A program made the translations under genes and the position numbers. Shown here in pieces: positions 22,573-32,230 of a stretch of DNA of 64,000 nt (position 1 is its first letter; each line of letters starts with the position of its first letter). The stretch is taken from contig NC_079134.1 of the NCBI RefSeq assembly GCF_945859705.1, forward strand, positions 68,320,625 through 68,384,624, in the 5' to 3' direction. Below the pieces are notes generated by a model. The model was given only the letters and a program-made list of their open reading frames with translations. It did not search any database and had not been told where the DNA came from. The DNA is from Episyrphus balteatus (Eukaryota; Arthropoda; Insecta; Diptera; Syrphidae).

Positions 22573-23993
22573 TCATCCGTCTTTGACATATTTGTACACC
22601 TCAACTAACAATTCATCCTTCTTTGTTGCCTGACATACATCATCTAGCTTCAGTGGAAAATCAGACATACTGAAAGAATTAATACTATCGTCTTCAACAT
22701 CTGTTCCTGCCAAAAGTGGCAACCTCGATAATGCATCTGCATTTCCCATCTGCGAAGCTTTTCTGTACTTGATAGAACCCTTGTACATTGACAACAAAAC
22801 GGCCCACCTTTGCAACCTATTTGCTGCTACTAAGGGAATATCTTTTTTATCGCCGAATATAGCCTGTAAAGGCTGATGGTCACTGTAAATTGTGAATGGT
22901 AACCCATAGATATACTTATGAAATTTTTGTATGACAAGCACAATTGCCAACGCTTCCCTATGCAGTTGCGAGTAGTTCCTCTCAGAGGGACTAAGGGTAC
23001 TTGAGACAAACATCACCGGTCGTTCTACTTCGTCTACCAAGTGCGATAACACCGCACCAACTCCATACGAACTAGCGTCTGCGGATATTATAATTGGTTT
23101 ACTAGGATCATAAGATGTTAGCACATCAATAGCTAAAACCAGCTCCTTACTTTTCTCGAACGCAATTTTATGACACTCATTCCAAATCCATTGCTTGTTG
23201 ATTGAAGTCAACTCATACAAGACCGAAAGTTCGCCTGATAAATTTGGAATGCATTTGTTATAATAATTGACTATCCCTAGATACGATTTTAATTGAGTTT
23301 TATTGACGGGTGCATTCTGGTGCATTTAAAACAGCCTCTATCTTGGTTTTGCTAGGTTTTATGCCTTCAGAGTCAATACTGTAACCTAAATACTCAATAC
23401 TATCTTTTAAAAACTCACATTTGTTTAAGTTAACCTTCACATTGAACTCAAGAAGTCTGTCTAACACCGACAAAAGATTTCGCATGCAATCTTCTCTATC
23501 CTTACCGCCAACCAGTATGTCATCAAAATATACGGGAACCATCTCAAGTCCCTTCAAAATTTCATTAATTATACCAGAAAAAATCTGCGGATCTGTATTC
23601 AAACCGAAAACAAGCCTAGTGAATTGCAACAACCCAATGTGTGTGTTGACCGTCATCAATTCTTGTGACCTTTCTGTTAAAGCTACCTGCAAATATGCAC
23701 CTGTCAAATCTAACTTGCAAAAATACTTCAAGCCAGCCAACCCTGCTAAAATATCATCAATTCTGGGTATCACTGTATGCTCCATTTCTATAAATCTATT
23801 CACAGTCTTCTTGCAATTTACGCACAACCTTATTGACCCATCACCTTTATTAACAATTACTACCGGACTAGCCCATCTACTCCTCTTTACAAGTATTAAT
23901 ACACCTTCCTTACATAGCCGATCGATCTCTTCTTTAACTTTATCTCTTATTCCAAAAAGAACGGTATAAGCTTCAGCAAAAATTGGGTAGGCG
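22573..23993 (-). pseudogene. Gypsy reverse transcriptase and RNase H
   Basis: RT (23993-23300): KLDLTGAYLQVALTERSQEL with catalytic Asp, LLQFTRLVFGLNTDPQIFSG, and the catalytic VYFDDILVGG at about 23540. The N-terminal fingers (23993-23828) are broken by a stop. RNase H (23325-22573): NYYNKCIPNLSGELSVLYEL, IIISADASSYGVGAVLSHL, SERNYSQLHREALAIVLVIQ, YSDHQPLQAIFG and NADALSRLPLL. A shift lies at 23300-23325. Catalytic residues look intact. Confidence 0.92.
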
Positions 23994-25105
23994 TCATCTC
24001 ATATTTTGTGGAATCCCACCAAAAGTTTCAACGCTACATACCATTCCACTTTTTGCAGCAAAAAATTGTCTCCAATTTGGGTATAAAACTTCCATCCAAT
24101 TTCTTCCAAATAAAGCCCTAAAAACATGCTGACTTTTAATAATAATCAAATCAAGATCATGCACAACTTGATTTATTTTAGCATGCACAATAATTTTCCC
24201 AGCCACAACAACGTTATCACCTGATAATACCTTCAAATCCATATTTTCATTTAATAATTCGCAATGTTTGAAAAATTTTAAGTAATCGAATTCGCGACAC
24301 ACAGAAACACAAGCACCCGTATCGATTTCCATTTCAAACAACAAATTTTCAACAGATATCTTCATTACTAAAGGCCTTTTGCCACCAAATTGCATAGAAT
24401 TTAAGTATAATAAACCAAAAAAATTTATTTCACAATTATATAAATTATTTACATTATTTGAATATCTATTTTTCTTCTTAAAACAATACTTAGCATAATG
24501 TTTCTCTATTACTGCTTTTATCCCGCGAACCATGCGCTGATCTCTGCTGATGTTGCTGCTTTATCTGCCTTTGACCATAAGTCAGAGGTGAATTTCTTCT
24601 CTCTGCATGGTGTGAAGAACCAGACCTACTTGCACTTGGTCTATTGTTGTTGTTGTTTCGTCGATGCTGATTTGATACATAATTAATATGAGCACCTCTC
24701 ATTATATCAATATTGTTGTTGCTCATCTCCATAAACAGAGCAATTTCTGATGCTTTGTCTAATGTTTTTAGACCAGTTTCATTTAAGAGTCTATTTTGAA
24801 TTTTTGAGTCACTTGGACCACACACAAATTGTATTAAGAGTGCTCTATCCAAAAATGAGTTAAATTCGCACTCATTTGCCATTTGTTTCAATTCAACAAT
24901 GTAGTCACTTATATTTTCACTTTGGTTCTGCTGTCTCTTAAAAAATTTAAAGCTCTCCACTTAACTGTTCTTTTTAGGCGCGAAATGTAGTTTTAAATTT
25001 TCAATTAACTTTGCGTACGTAAAGTCAGTCTCAAATTTTGGCGCAATTAATGATAGAAGGATTTTATATAAATCTGGACCACCAAGGTTTACGAGAAATG
25101 ACACT
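23994..25105 (-). pseudogene. Gypsy gag C-part and protease
   Basis: Gag (25105-24490) reads LGGPDLYKILLSLIAPKFET, then after an in-frame stop at about 24962 FKFFKRQQNQSENISDYIVE and NECEFNSFLDRALLIQFVCG. A zinc knuckle survives only in part (HYAKYCFKK). The protease (24533-23994) holds MEIDTGACVSVCRE, an active-site DTGA, and ends with FGRNWMEVLYPNW. The frame changes between gag and protease near 24500. Confidence 0.85.
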
Positions 25106-25636
25106 AGGGGTATTCACGATCCGATGCAACTGGTCTTGTATCATTGCAAAAGTGCAAAAGTGTAAAATCTTGCAACACTACAACAACAAAATATACGGAT
25201 TAAAATTTTACAACAGTCTTGCACTTTTGCTATACCCTAGACCTATTGCAAAATAAAAATACAATAGAGTAAAATTATTTTTGACAGATGGGAGCTCACC
25301 GGCGCGTCGCCCATGATAAACAGTTTGTCTTTTTTATTCTGTTCATTATGGTTGTCGGCTTGTCGGTACTCATGTCCCGTAATTTATTTTCATTTGATGT
25401 AAAATAATTTGTGAAAATTAATTAACCCGAACAAAACAAAGAATTAAATTATAAAAAATGGAAAAAAAGAAAAGCAACAGTGGAGGAACAACCCTGTTAA
25501 AAAAAAAAAACATCATGGATTTCATTCATGCATCAATATTTACTATAGATAAGAAAAGGGGCGTTCACGATCTATTGTAAAAAAATAAAATTTTACATTT
25601 TTACTAGGCCTGTTGCACCAGATCGTGAATACCCCT
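25106..25636. mobile_element. MITE, 531 bp, with AGGGGTATTCACGATC ends, TSD ACT
   Basis: The inverted ends are flanked by ACT (25103-25105, 25637-25639) and the Gypsy gag frame is continuous when the insert and one ACT are removed. A second, internal AGGGGCGTTCACGATCT lies near 25557, so the right end has a partial copy of itself. There is no coding sequence. It is probably PIF/Harbinger-like, by inference. Confidence 0.88.
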
Positions 25637-25800
25637 ACTTTTTCTGAATCGGTTGTTACTTTATTTAACGAAAGTAAATGATCCAATCTCCGTGCATATA
25701 AATTGAAATCTTCACCCAATGTGAACGACTCAATTGTGCCCATAAAAAGTTTTTGAGCCTCTGTCGTCATTTTGCCACAAATTATTTTATTATAATTCAC
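25637..25800 (-). pseudogene. Gypsy gag N-terminus
   Basis: The - frame from about 25769 reads MTTEAQKLFMGTIESFTLGE and FNLYARRLDHLLSLNKVTTD, a typical start of the capsid region in this kind of Gypsy element, and stops at the MITE. The earlier ATG at 25800 is possible, but the second gives the more usual start. Confidence 0.8.
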
Positions 25801-26256
25801 TTGAATTCGAATTATAAAAAATATGTATTAGGTCCGATTTATTCCCGTCGTTGAAGTAAAATATTTACTTTTTAATTACAACCACGCGCACTAAATTAAT
25901 TTTCCTCGTCGCCACTGAAATGTCTTTACTTAGGAAGAACAAATGAATTGAACGGCTTGAGATCTCGGCTTAGACTAAATTAACTTTATTGTTAAAAATG
26001 CTTAAAACTAACATAGCTTACATACTAACTAAATTTAAGAGAAAGAAAATGAGAGTGTTTTATGTAATTAGAATAAGTACATACATATATCTCAAACATC
26101 ATAGGATACTCCAGATATGTAGACGACACATTTTTAATCTTTAATGGAACTAACAGACAACTTGATTTAATGAAAAAATACATAGATAACATCAAAACTA
26201 AAATTAAGTTTACCGCAGAAATGGAAGACGAGAATGGATTAAACTTCTTAGACTTA

Positions 26257-26980
26257 GGCCGTGTGCGAATTGCGTTAAAATGTTGGTTAAAATTTCTACC
26301 ACGATTAAAATTTGACGTTTGATTAAAAAAGGGATCAAATTTATTTTTTTGCTGTGCGAATTGGGTTAAAATGTATTAAATGGGACTTTTTTCTTGGTAC
26401 TACTTTGAATAAAATTCCCTCAAGGTAAAACAAAATTACCCTCAAAAATGGTTTTTCTTATATTCAATTAACTATTTTTTTTTAACAAAACCCAGTTGAA
26501 AATATATCAAGTTAAATATTCTAGTATGAAAATGTAAGAAATTCTTAATTTCACATACTTTTTTGTTTTATTTTATCGATAAATTCCCATTTCATTATGA
26601 TCAAAAAGAAATTTATTAATTCAGTCTTCTAACACTAATTCGTAGTTCACCAGCTGCCAACAAAATAAAAATATAAAAAATAAAAAACAAACAAACAATT
26701 AGTAGATTTTCAATTTTTCATGATGAATATTAATTTGAGGAAGTACTTTGTATTAATACTTTTAACATTTCTTAAAATATCAACACATTATAACAAAAAT
26801 AATTTCAAATCTATCTTGATCTTTCTATCTTGAGAAACGTCAAATTTTAACCACTAGTGTCAAATTTTACTCTGCTCCGCAGCTGGGAAAATTTTAACCC
26901 ATTTTATTCACCATGCTAGTGTCAAATTTTAACCAAACGTCATATTTTAACCAACATTTTAACGCAATTCGCACACGGCC
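26257..26980. mobile_element. MITE, 724 bp, with GGCCGTGTGCGAATTGCG ends, TSD TTA
   Basis: Inverted ends match for 37 bases and are flanked by TTA (26254-26256, 26981-26983). The left Penelope copy (near 19485) supplies the uninterrupted site. TTAAAATTT and CAAATTTTAAC words recur inside in both orientations. The TTA target fits PIF/Harbinger. A decayed match to its right end lies at about 57194-57225. Confidence 0.9.
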
Positions 26981-27651
26981 TTAAACATTTAAAAACAAAA
27001 CAAAAAACTAAAATTCAAAATCTTCAGAAAACCCACCACAACAGACATCACTATTCATAACGACTCCCACCACCCCCAAACTCAAAAAATGGCTGCATAT
27101 ATTTCTTTTGTAAACAGATTATTAAATATCCCTATGGACCAAAATGATTATGAAGACGAATTAAATACCATAAAAAATATAGCAACACAGAATGGATTTA
27201 ACCCACAAATAATAGATAAAAGAAGAAATAGGATTAACAACACACATAAAACCAACATACAAACTGACAGAAAATTCATAGCAATAGAATACACGAATAT
27301 ATTACCACAAATAATTAAAAACGAATTTAACAAAATAAACATTCAAGTGTCATTCACAACCAACAACAACATTCAATAAATTCTACAAAAAAGTAAAAAA
27401 GAAACAAAGTCATGTTCGGGAGTTTATAAAATCAAATGCAATGACTGCGACAGCTATTATACAGTTCAAACAGGGAGAGCATTCCACGAACGTTTTTCAG
27501 AACATAAACCTACACCTAACACAAAATCTAATTTCGCCTTACACTTAATACAAAACAAACACAACTATACAGACTTTGATAACAACTTAGTCCCATTGCA
27601 CATTTGCAAAAAAGGGAGACTACTCGTTGCACTGGAAGAGTACGAAACATA

Positions 27652-27846
27652 AGGGCCCAACCCATACAATCCGTTGCGTCCGTTGCGTCGAAGTTTTAAA
27701 ATAAAAACACACGTTCTTATGGGAAGCGACCCATAAGCGACGGATCGGACGGAGACGGACTTCCCATAAGAACGTGAGTATTTTATCGAGCTGTCAGTCA
27801 AAAACTTAGACGCAACGGACGCAACGGATTCTATGGGTTGGGCCCT
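27652..27846. mobile_element. 195-bp palindromic MITE with AGGGCCCAACCCATA ends, TSD ATA
   Basis: The ends are inverted for about 40 bases, with the repeated word CCGTTGCGT. The middle holds a second inverted pair, ACGTTCTTATGGGAAG and its complement. ATA flanks it (27649-27651, 27847-27849), and the left Penelope copy gives the empty site. The whole element can fold into one hairpin. Confidence 0.88.
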
Positions 27847-28037
27847 ATACAAATCTAACAAAACTGAACAGCACAAACTATTAAACGACAAACTGATATT
27901 CACAACGATAGACTATATGACACCGCATTGAAAAACCGAAATAGACAAAAACAAAATAACAATAGCCGTCTCAATTTACAACAAGGAAATGTGCAATGAC
28001 TCAACCAGCTGATTTAACTTTCATTTAAGCTTTAAAA

Positions 28038-28100
28038 GTAATTACTCGCCCGATGATGGAACGATGTTTCCGAAACGCGTCGCGTATTCAATAATTTAAC
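28038..28100 (+). ncRNA. hammerhead-like motif in Penelope pLTR, copy 3
   Basis: Same sequence as at 21218: CTCGC, CCGATGA, GGAA...TTCC, GAAAC, GCGTC. Here it lies downstream of the + strand ORF, the position and strand expected for a PLE terminal hammerhead. Confidence 0.55.
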
Positions 28101-28219
28101 ATTATACAAATAAATAAATAAGTTGCTTAAGTTAAATATTTTATTAAATAAAAAACACTTAAATAATTTTAAAAAAAAAATTTTATATGTTTTTCTTTTA
28201 TTTTATATATCTTTCTTTT

Positions 28220-28674
28220 CTTGGCTTGTCCAATCTAAACAACTCGCCGTGCAGAGAAGCTATTGCAATCAGTTGTTTTTCGGAATTGTAAATTCGGCAG
28301 CCCTTGGAATCGAAAAGCACTTCGTTGTTTTTGCTCACAATTTGACTTACTGACAGAAGATTTGCACTCAGATTAGGAATACACAACACATTCTCAACTT
28401 TAACCTTTTCTTTTGGTACAGCAACTGGCAAATACACATTCCCCAGGCTTTGTACAGGCAAACACATGTTGTTAGCTACCACAACTTCACTCTTAGCAGC
28501 TTCGCTAATATCTGACATTAGGTTCGGATCTGTACACATATTAGCAGATGTTCCGGAGTCAATGTACCATTCACCAGGCTGTACTGAGGACACAGCAAAA
28601 GATGTGTACAAAACGTTCGAACTGGCTTCACCTGTCTTGTTGTTCCCCATCTCAGTCTCTGGCGCAATGACCAT
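28220..28674 (-). pseudogene. copia-B protease region
   Basis: The frame contains GEWYIDSGTSANMCTDPNL with the aspartic protease active site DSGTS, then VENVLCIPNLSANLLSVSQI and the LDKPRKE end where the Penelope block enters. The protease matures the Gag-Pol polyprotein. With one copy of the 11-base TSD the coding sequence continues into the integrase zinc region at 16918. Confidence 0.92.
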
Positions 28675-29345
28675 TCTTGTTGCATTGGAAACATCTAGGT
28701 CCTGAACTATTGTTGTTGTTTTTAGTTCCGCTTTTATTGTTTAAAGTTTTTCTTTGTTGACCTCGTTTGTTTCTGTTGACCACTGCGTCCATAAAAAGCA
28801 ACCGCTTCAACATCTTCTGTTTTTACGTCTTGAAGGATCATCTTGATAACATCACCAGTAATGGATACGCCGGAACTTTCAATACCCATGATCATAGGTT
28901 TATATTCTTCGGATAAACCTGCGAGTAAAATTGTTCCAACCCATTCTTCACTGACCGTTAATCCAACGCCATTCAGCTTATGAGCCGTAGTGATTACAGT
29001 ATTAACATAATCCTCTACGGATGAACAATTCTCCAGTCTCGTCGTGATCAATTTCTTGAGCAGTCCAACTCTTCGCGTCAGTCCATTGTCCTGAAAAGCC
29101 TTCTCAAGATTATTTCATGCTACCTTTGCTGTTTTGGTTGCTTGAATATGAACGTAGTTCACAGGATCAACCAACAAAATAATTTTAGCTTTAGCTTAAG
29201 CTATTCTTTTCACATCCTCTCCGTCAGCTTTAACGCATGACCACAAATCTTCCAGCTCCAAATATGCTTGGACAGAAAATTTCTATGAGTCATAATTGTC
29301 ACGACCCTTTAATTATTCAATTCCTGGTAGTCCGCTGTTAGCCAT
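28675..29345 (-). pseudogene. copia-B gag with several nonsense codons
   Basis: Starts with an ATG at 29345 (MANSGLPGIE) shortly after the primer site. The frame shows four in-frame stops in its first hundred codons, one at a position where Trp is expected. It then reads openly from 29051: TRLENCSSVEDYVNTVITTA, EEWVGTILLAGLSEEYKPMI, GIESSGVSITGDV. It stops at 28734 before the zinc-knuckle region. Gag builds the virus-like particle; this copy cannot. Confidence 0.88.
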
Positions 29346-29448
29346 CTTGAAAAATTGCTGATAGAGGAATCAAATTAAAATAATATTTTCTCGAATTTTT
29401 TCTTAGAAAAACGTGTTTTAATTATAACTTCGTTATGGCCTTTAGCGC

Positions 29449-29466
29449 CCTTCTGGGCCCATAACC
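29449..29466 (-). promoter_or_regulatory. copia-B primer binding site
   Basis: Directly inside the 5' LTR the - strand reads GGTTATGGGCCCAGAAGG. Drosophila copia uses an internal part of initiator tRNA-Met at this place, with a near-identical GGTTATGGGCCCAG as I recall it. Confidence 0.75.
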
Positions 29467-29663
29467 TGTTGCAAGTTATGTTTTAGGAACCTTTAGGACC
29501 TTTGTAACGAAAACACGTCTTATCGGTTATAAACAGAAAATAGGAATAATATTTATTAATTTATTAATATTTATTTATTATTGAAAATAATTGATAACAA
29601 ACACAAAACTATCATACAAATAATTTAAAAAAGTGTTTTACTTGTTACATTCAAATTACAACA
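29467..29663 (-). repeat. copia-B 5' LTR
   Basis: On the - strand it starts TGTTGTAATTTGAATGTAAC and ends ACTTGCAACA. It carries a 28-base longer internal stretch than the 3' LTR (extra TTTATTAATT repeats), so the two LTRs have diverged since insertion. Confidence 0.92.
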
Positions 29664-29668
29664 ATTCG

Positions 29669-29763
29669 TCAATAGAATCACTTTCCTCCCACCTCGTGGT
29701 AATCAGAGTTCGCATTAACCCAACTTTTCGAGTTAACCCTGAATCTTCGAATGTATTTTTACT
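29669..29763 (-). pseudogene. copia-A gag fragment, far side of copia-B
   Basis: On the - strand this reads NTFEDSGLTRKVGLMRTLIT followed by TRWEESDSIDE, and joins in frame to the gag text at 13026 once copia-B and one ATTCG are removed. It is the 5'-most surviving part of copia-A. Upstream sequence is repeat R2, so the true gag start and 5' LTR have been lost or displaced. Confidence 0.85.
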
Positions 29764-29969
29764 GGCGATATAGGTACTATATATCCCCTCTCCAGAGGGG
29801 TTTTTGGAACTAATTTTTTTGGACCAAAACTAACGGTACTTGTCATATACCGATTTTAGTAAAATTGAAATATCTCAAAAACGGCTCCAACAATTTTGTT
29901 TAAGAAATTCAATTAAAAGTTTTAAGACTAGGTCTATCTTCTAATGAAATTTTTTTTTGAAAATCATTA
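29764..29969. repeat. repeat R2, copy 1 left part
   Basis: Matches 62066-62448, starting GCGATAT.GGTACTATATATC and including CAGAGGGGTTTTTGGAA and ACGGTACTTGTCATATACCG. About 140 bp present in the other copy is missing here. Continues at 39727 after the second CACTGTG element and its BEL insertion. Confidence 0.85.
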
Positions 29970-30237
29970 CACTGTGCAAGTTTTTTGAAAAAAATTTTTG
30001 AGACAGGTGCGCGATTAACTGTTTCGCCCTATTTCGGACCCGAGAAATTGGTTGGCGTCATTAGTTTTTCGATTTATCGGTACGACTTCGAACAAAATTT
30101 TTTTTGAAAGTTTTTTCAATTATTTTGAGAGTTTCCCACTGTTTTTAGTCATTTTTCAACCAAAAACAATATTTATATTGCTAATAATTCTGCTCAAACG
30201 TTATTTGCTACCAGTAGAAAGAAGTTATAAACAATTT

Positions 30238-30598
30238 TGTTCATATTTCATTTAAAATAATTTTTGTAAAGTGCAACAATAATCTTTTTCTTATTAATCA
30301 TGTTCAAATTTCATTTAAATTCATTAGATTCTTTTTTTGTCATTAATTTATGCAAGCGTGTGAACAGCTAAAATTTTTGTGTTTCACGGATCTCATTTCC
30401 GATTTTGTATATTTTCGTTGTTACCTGTTCCCACGCTTGAATATTTTTGCATAGTTGCACTTTTAATATAATTAATTTTCATTTGTACTTTGTTTTCAAC
30501 CTATCATATTTTTCTTGTCTGAAATAAAATTCAGTTTGCTGTAAACCTTTGAGAATTAAACATCGTGTTTTTTTTTTAACTGTTTTGAGAATTAAACA
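30238..30598 (+). repeat. BEL 5' LTR
   Basis: Starts TGTTCATATTTC and ends GAGAATTAAACA. Contains an AATAAA (in GAAATAAAATTCAG, about 30521), and a 13-base segment around CTCATTTCC (about 30390) not in the right LTR. Confidence 0.95.
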
Positions 30599-30599
30599 T

Positions 30600-30616
30600 T
30601 GGCGACCGTGACAGGA
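30600..30616 (+). promoter_or_regulatory. BEL primer binding site
   Basis: TGGCGACCGTGACAGGA begins one base after the LTR. BEL/Pao elements commonly have a TGGCGACCGTGAC-type tRNA complement here; I do not assign the tRNA. Confidence 0.7.
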
Positions 30617-30721
30617 CACCACTAAAGAAAAGTTTTTAGTGACCTGTATAGTGATTTAAAAAATAGTGATTTATAAAATAGTTATTGCAAGTAAAAAGTG
30701 GTTAAAGAAAAATACTAAAAA

Positions 30722-32230
30722 ATGGCTTCCAAGAATAATGACCTAAGTATTGAAAGCATCACGGATGCACAACAACAGATAGGTGATTCTATTTGCACAG
30801 TTGTGCGCAATTACAATAAAGATGGTCCCACTAGGAAAACTCTCGACTATCTCATCAAGAAAAGGGATCAGTTAGAGGATTTGTGGGAGGAGTTTGACAA
30901 AAATGATACGATTTTCCGAGACAAATTCTCGGAACATATGGATCACGAGTATTTTCAAAAGGACTATTTCCAACTGGTACGTCAGGCAGCGGATCTCATG
31001 AGGAGTGATGTAAGTCGTCGTCTTTTAGCTATTGAAGAAATAGAAGATGGCGCAAGGAAGATGCCTGACCAAGAAAAATATCCCAAGGAGAAAATAGATG
31101 AAACTCAGACCGTGGAGTTGAATAATCCAACAGGTAAAGGAGCAATTCCAAAACCAAGTATCCGCAATTCAATTTCAAAACCGAATTTCCAAACAAATTC
31201 AAACCAAGAACCCCAATATACAATTATCCAGATGAATAACAAGACAAGATTTAATTTAATATTAAATATATTGAAAAGATCTTTAGACAAGGTCGATGAG
31301 CAGTCCTTGTTGAATAAAGGTCTACAGTTTCGTCAAATTAAAATAAGAAGTTTGGAACAGAATTGGGATGAGATCACTTGTTTATATCGGAAATTGGACC
31401 AGGAATTGGATGCAGAGGAAGTAGAAGACTACTTTGATATACAAGAAAAGCTTGAGGAGACGTTATTAATGTTAGCAACTAGCGTCGCACCATCCCAAGA
31501 AACAGCAACTGACCCAAAACCTTCAAATATAATGATGAAGCTGCCAAAAATTGAGCTCCCTAAATTTGATGGAGAATACTTAAACTGGTTATAATTTCAT
31601 GACTTGTTCAAGCAAATGATTCATGATCAGCCTATCCCACCAGCACAAAAATTATATTTCCTAAGAGCAAATGTTACAGGAAAAGCCAAGGAATTAATCC
31701 AAAATTTCAAGCCCACTGATAGCAATTACGAGGTAGCATGGGGTGTCCTTGTTGAACGCTTCAACAATAAAAGATTACTATTGACTGCACAACTAAACAA
31801 GCTATTGATGCAGTCAGCTACAACAGCAACAAGTTCAAGTTTAAGAAAACTACATGATAACACGAAGGAGTGCTTGCAAGTTATCTCCAACCTTAATGTC
31901 GACATCGAAAATTGGGATCCGATCGTCGTTCATTGTCTGCTGCAAAAACTGGACAAAGAGAGCAGAGAAAAATTCGAGTTTACGATCAAGGATCCGAGAA
32001 ACAGTCCATCCATTGAAGAGTTTCTGAAGTTCGTTGAGGCCAGATTTCAGACTCTAGAGGCCATTAAACCAAAAGATGGAGGAAGGATGAAGTATCAAAG
32101 CCTGGAGGTCACCAGCTGTGATACTGGGAAAAAGTCAACCATGGTCATTGCGCCCAAGAGCGATCAGGAACTAATTTTTCATTTCTGCAATTCAAGTAAG
32201 CATGGTATATACATTATACAATTGCAATAA
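30722..32230 (+). pseudogene. BEL gag with one nonsense codon and a 7-bp insertion
   Basis: The ATG at 30722 follows the primer site by about 100 bases. The first part is acidic and helical. A TAA at 31592-31594 falls within NWL/FHDLF, a conserved stretch of the BEL gag, and the same frame resumes at once. The second part has the capsid region (LPKIELPKFDGEYLNWL, then FKQMIHDQPIPPAQKLYFLR and AKELIQNFKPT). At 32213-32219 seven extra bases (ATTATAC) duplicate the adjacent sequence and shift the frame inside the first zinc-binding motif, so the nucleocapsid continues in the next frame. Confidence 0.9.

Larger units (their letters stand above)
21410..26096 (-). mobile_element. Ty3/Gypsy element inside the Penelope block
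   Basis: Order on the - strand: gag (25800-24490, split by a 531-bp MITE), protease (24533-23994), RT (23993-23300), RNase H (23325-22573), integrase (22572-21596). Direct LTR pairs are not visible. The flanks 25801-26096 and 21410-21468 probably hold LTR remnants. Both edges are set by where Penelope sequence stops and resumes. Confidence 0.85.
16930..28208. mobile_element. Penelope-like block inserted in copia-B, 11-bp TSD
   Basis: ATCTTTCTTTT flanks the block at 16919-16929 and 28209-28219, and the copia-B coding sequence is continuous across it with one copy of these 11 bases. Both ends are Penelope sequence in opposite orientation. The left part (16930 to about 21409) holds a full-length PLE on the - strand. 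The right part (about 26097-28208) is a 5'-truncated PLE on the + strand. A Gypsy element fills the middle. Variable TSDs over 10 bp and partial, inverted or tandem copies are typical of Penelope retroelements. Confidence 0.88.
26097..28208 (+). mobile_element. 5'-truncated Penelope copy (right arm of block)
   Basis: It begins inside the RT with the catalytic RYVDDTFLIFNG, continues to KKYIDNIKTKIKFTAEMEDE, is cut by a 724-bp MITE, resumes with KNYED-type text and the frame at 27089-27379, then the GIY-YIG region and a 195-bp MITE, and ends with the ORF tail and pLTR. Compared with the left copy it has stops at about 27380 and near 27470, so it is dead although its RT motif is intact. Confidence 0.88.
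13032..29663 (-). mobile_element. copia-B: complete Ty1/Copia element inserted in copia-A gag
   Basis: The element has both LTRs (13032-13200 and 29467-29663), both starting TGTTG and ending CAACA, and is flanked by ATTCG at 13027-13031 and 29664-29668. Order on the - strand: 5' LTR, primer site, gag, protease, integrase, RT, RNase H, polypurine tract, 3' LTR. It is split between protease and integrase by the 11.3 kb Penelope block (16930-28208) and in the RT by a 1.1 kb MITE (14544-15657). Without the inserts it would be about 4.2 kb, shorter than the usual 5 kb of Copia elements. Confidence 0.93.
9474..29763 (-). mobile_element. copia-A: Ty1/Copia element, outermost layer of the nest
   Basis: The element reads on the - strand from about 29763 to about 9474 and is split by copia-B at 13027-29668. 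Order on the - strand: end of gag N-part (29763-29669), gag and protease (13026-12329), integrase (12259-11549), linker and RT (11532-10159), RNase H (10151-9606). A polypurine tract AAGTGGGAG (- strand, 9582-9574) is followed by the likely start of the 3' LTR, TGTAATAG, at 9570. The outer LTR end is not resolved; 9474 is a guess. The 5' LTR and gag start are missing because the element stops abruptly at about 29763 against repeat R2. Confidence 0.85.
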
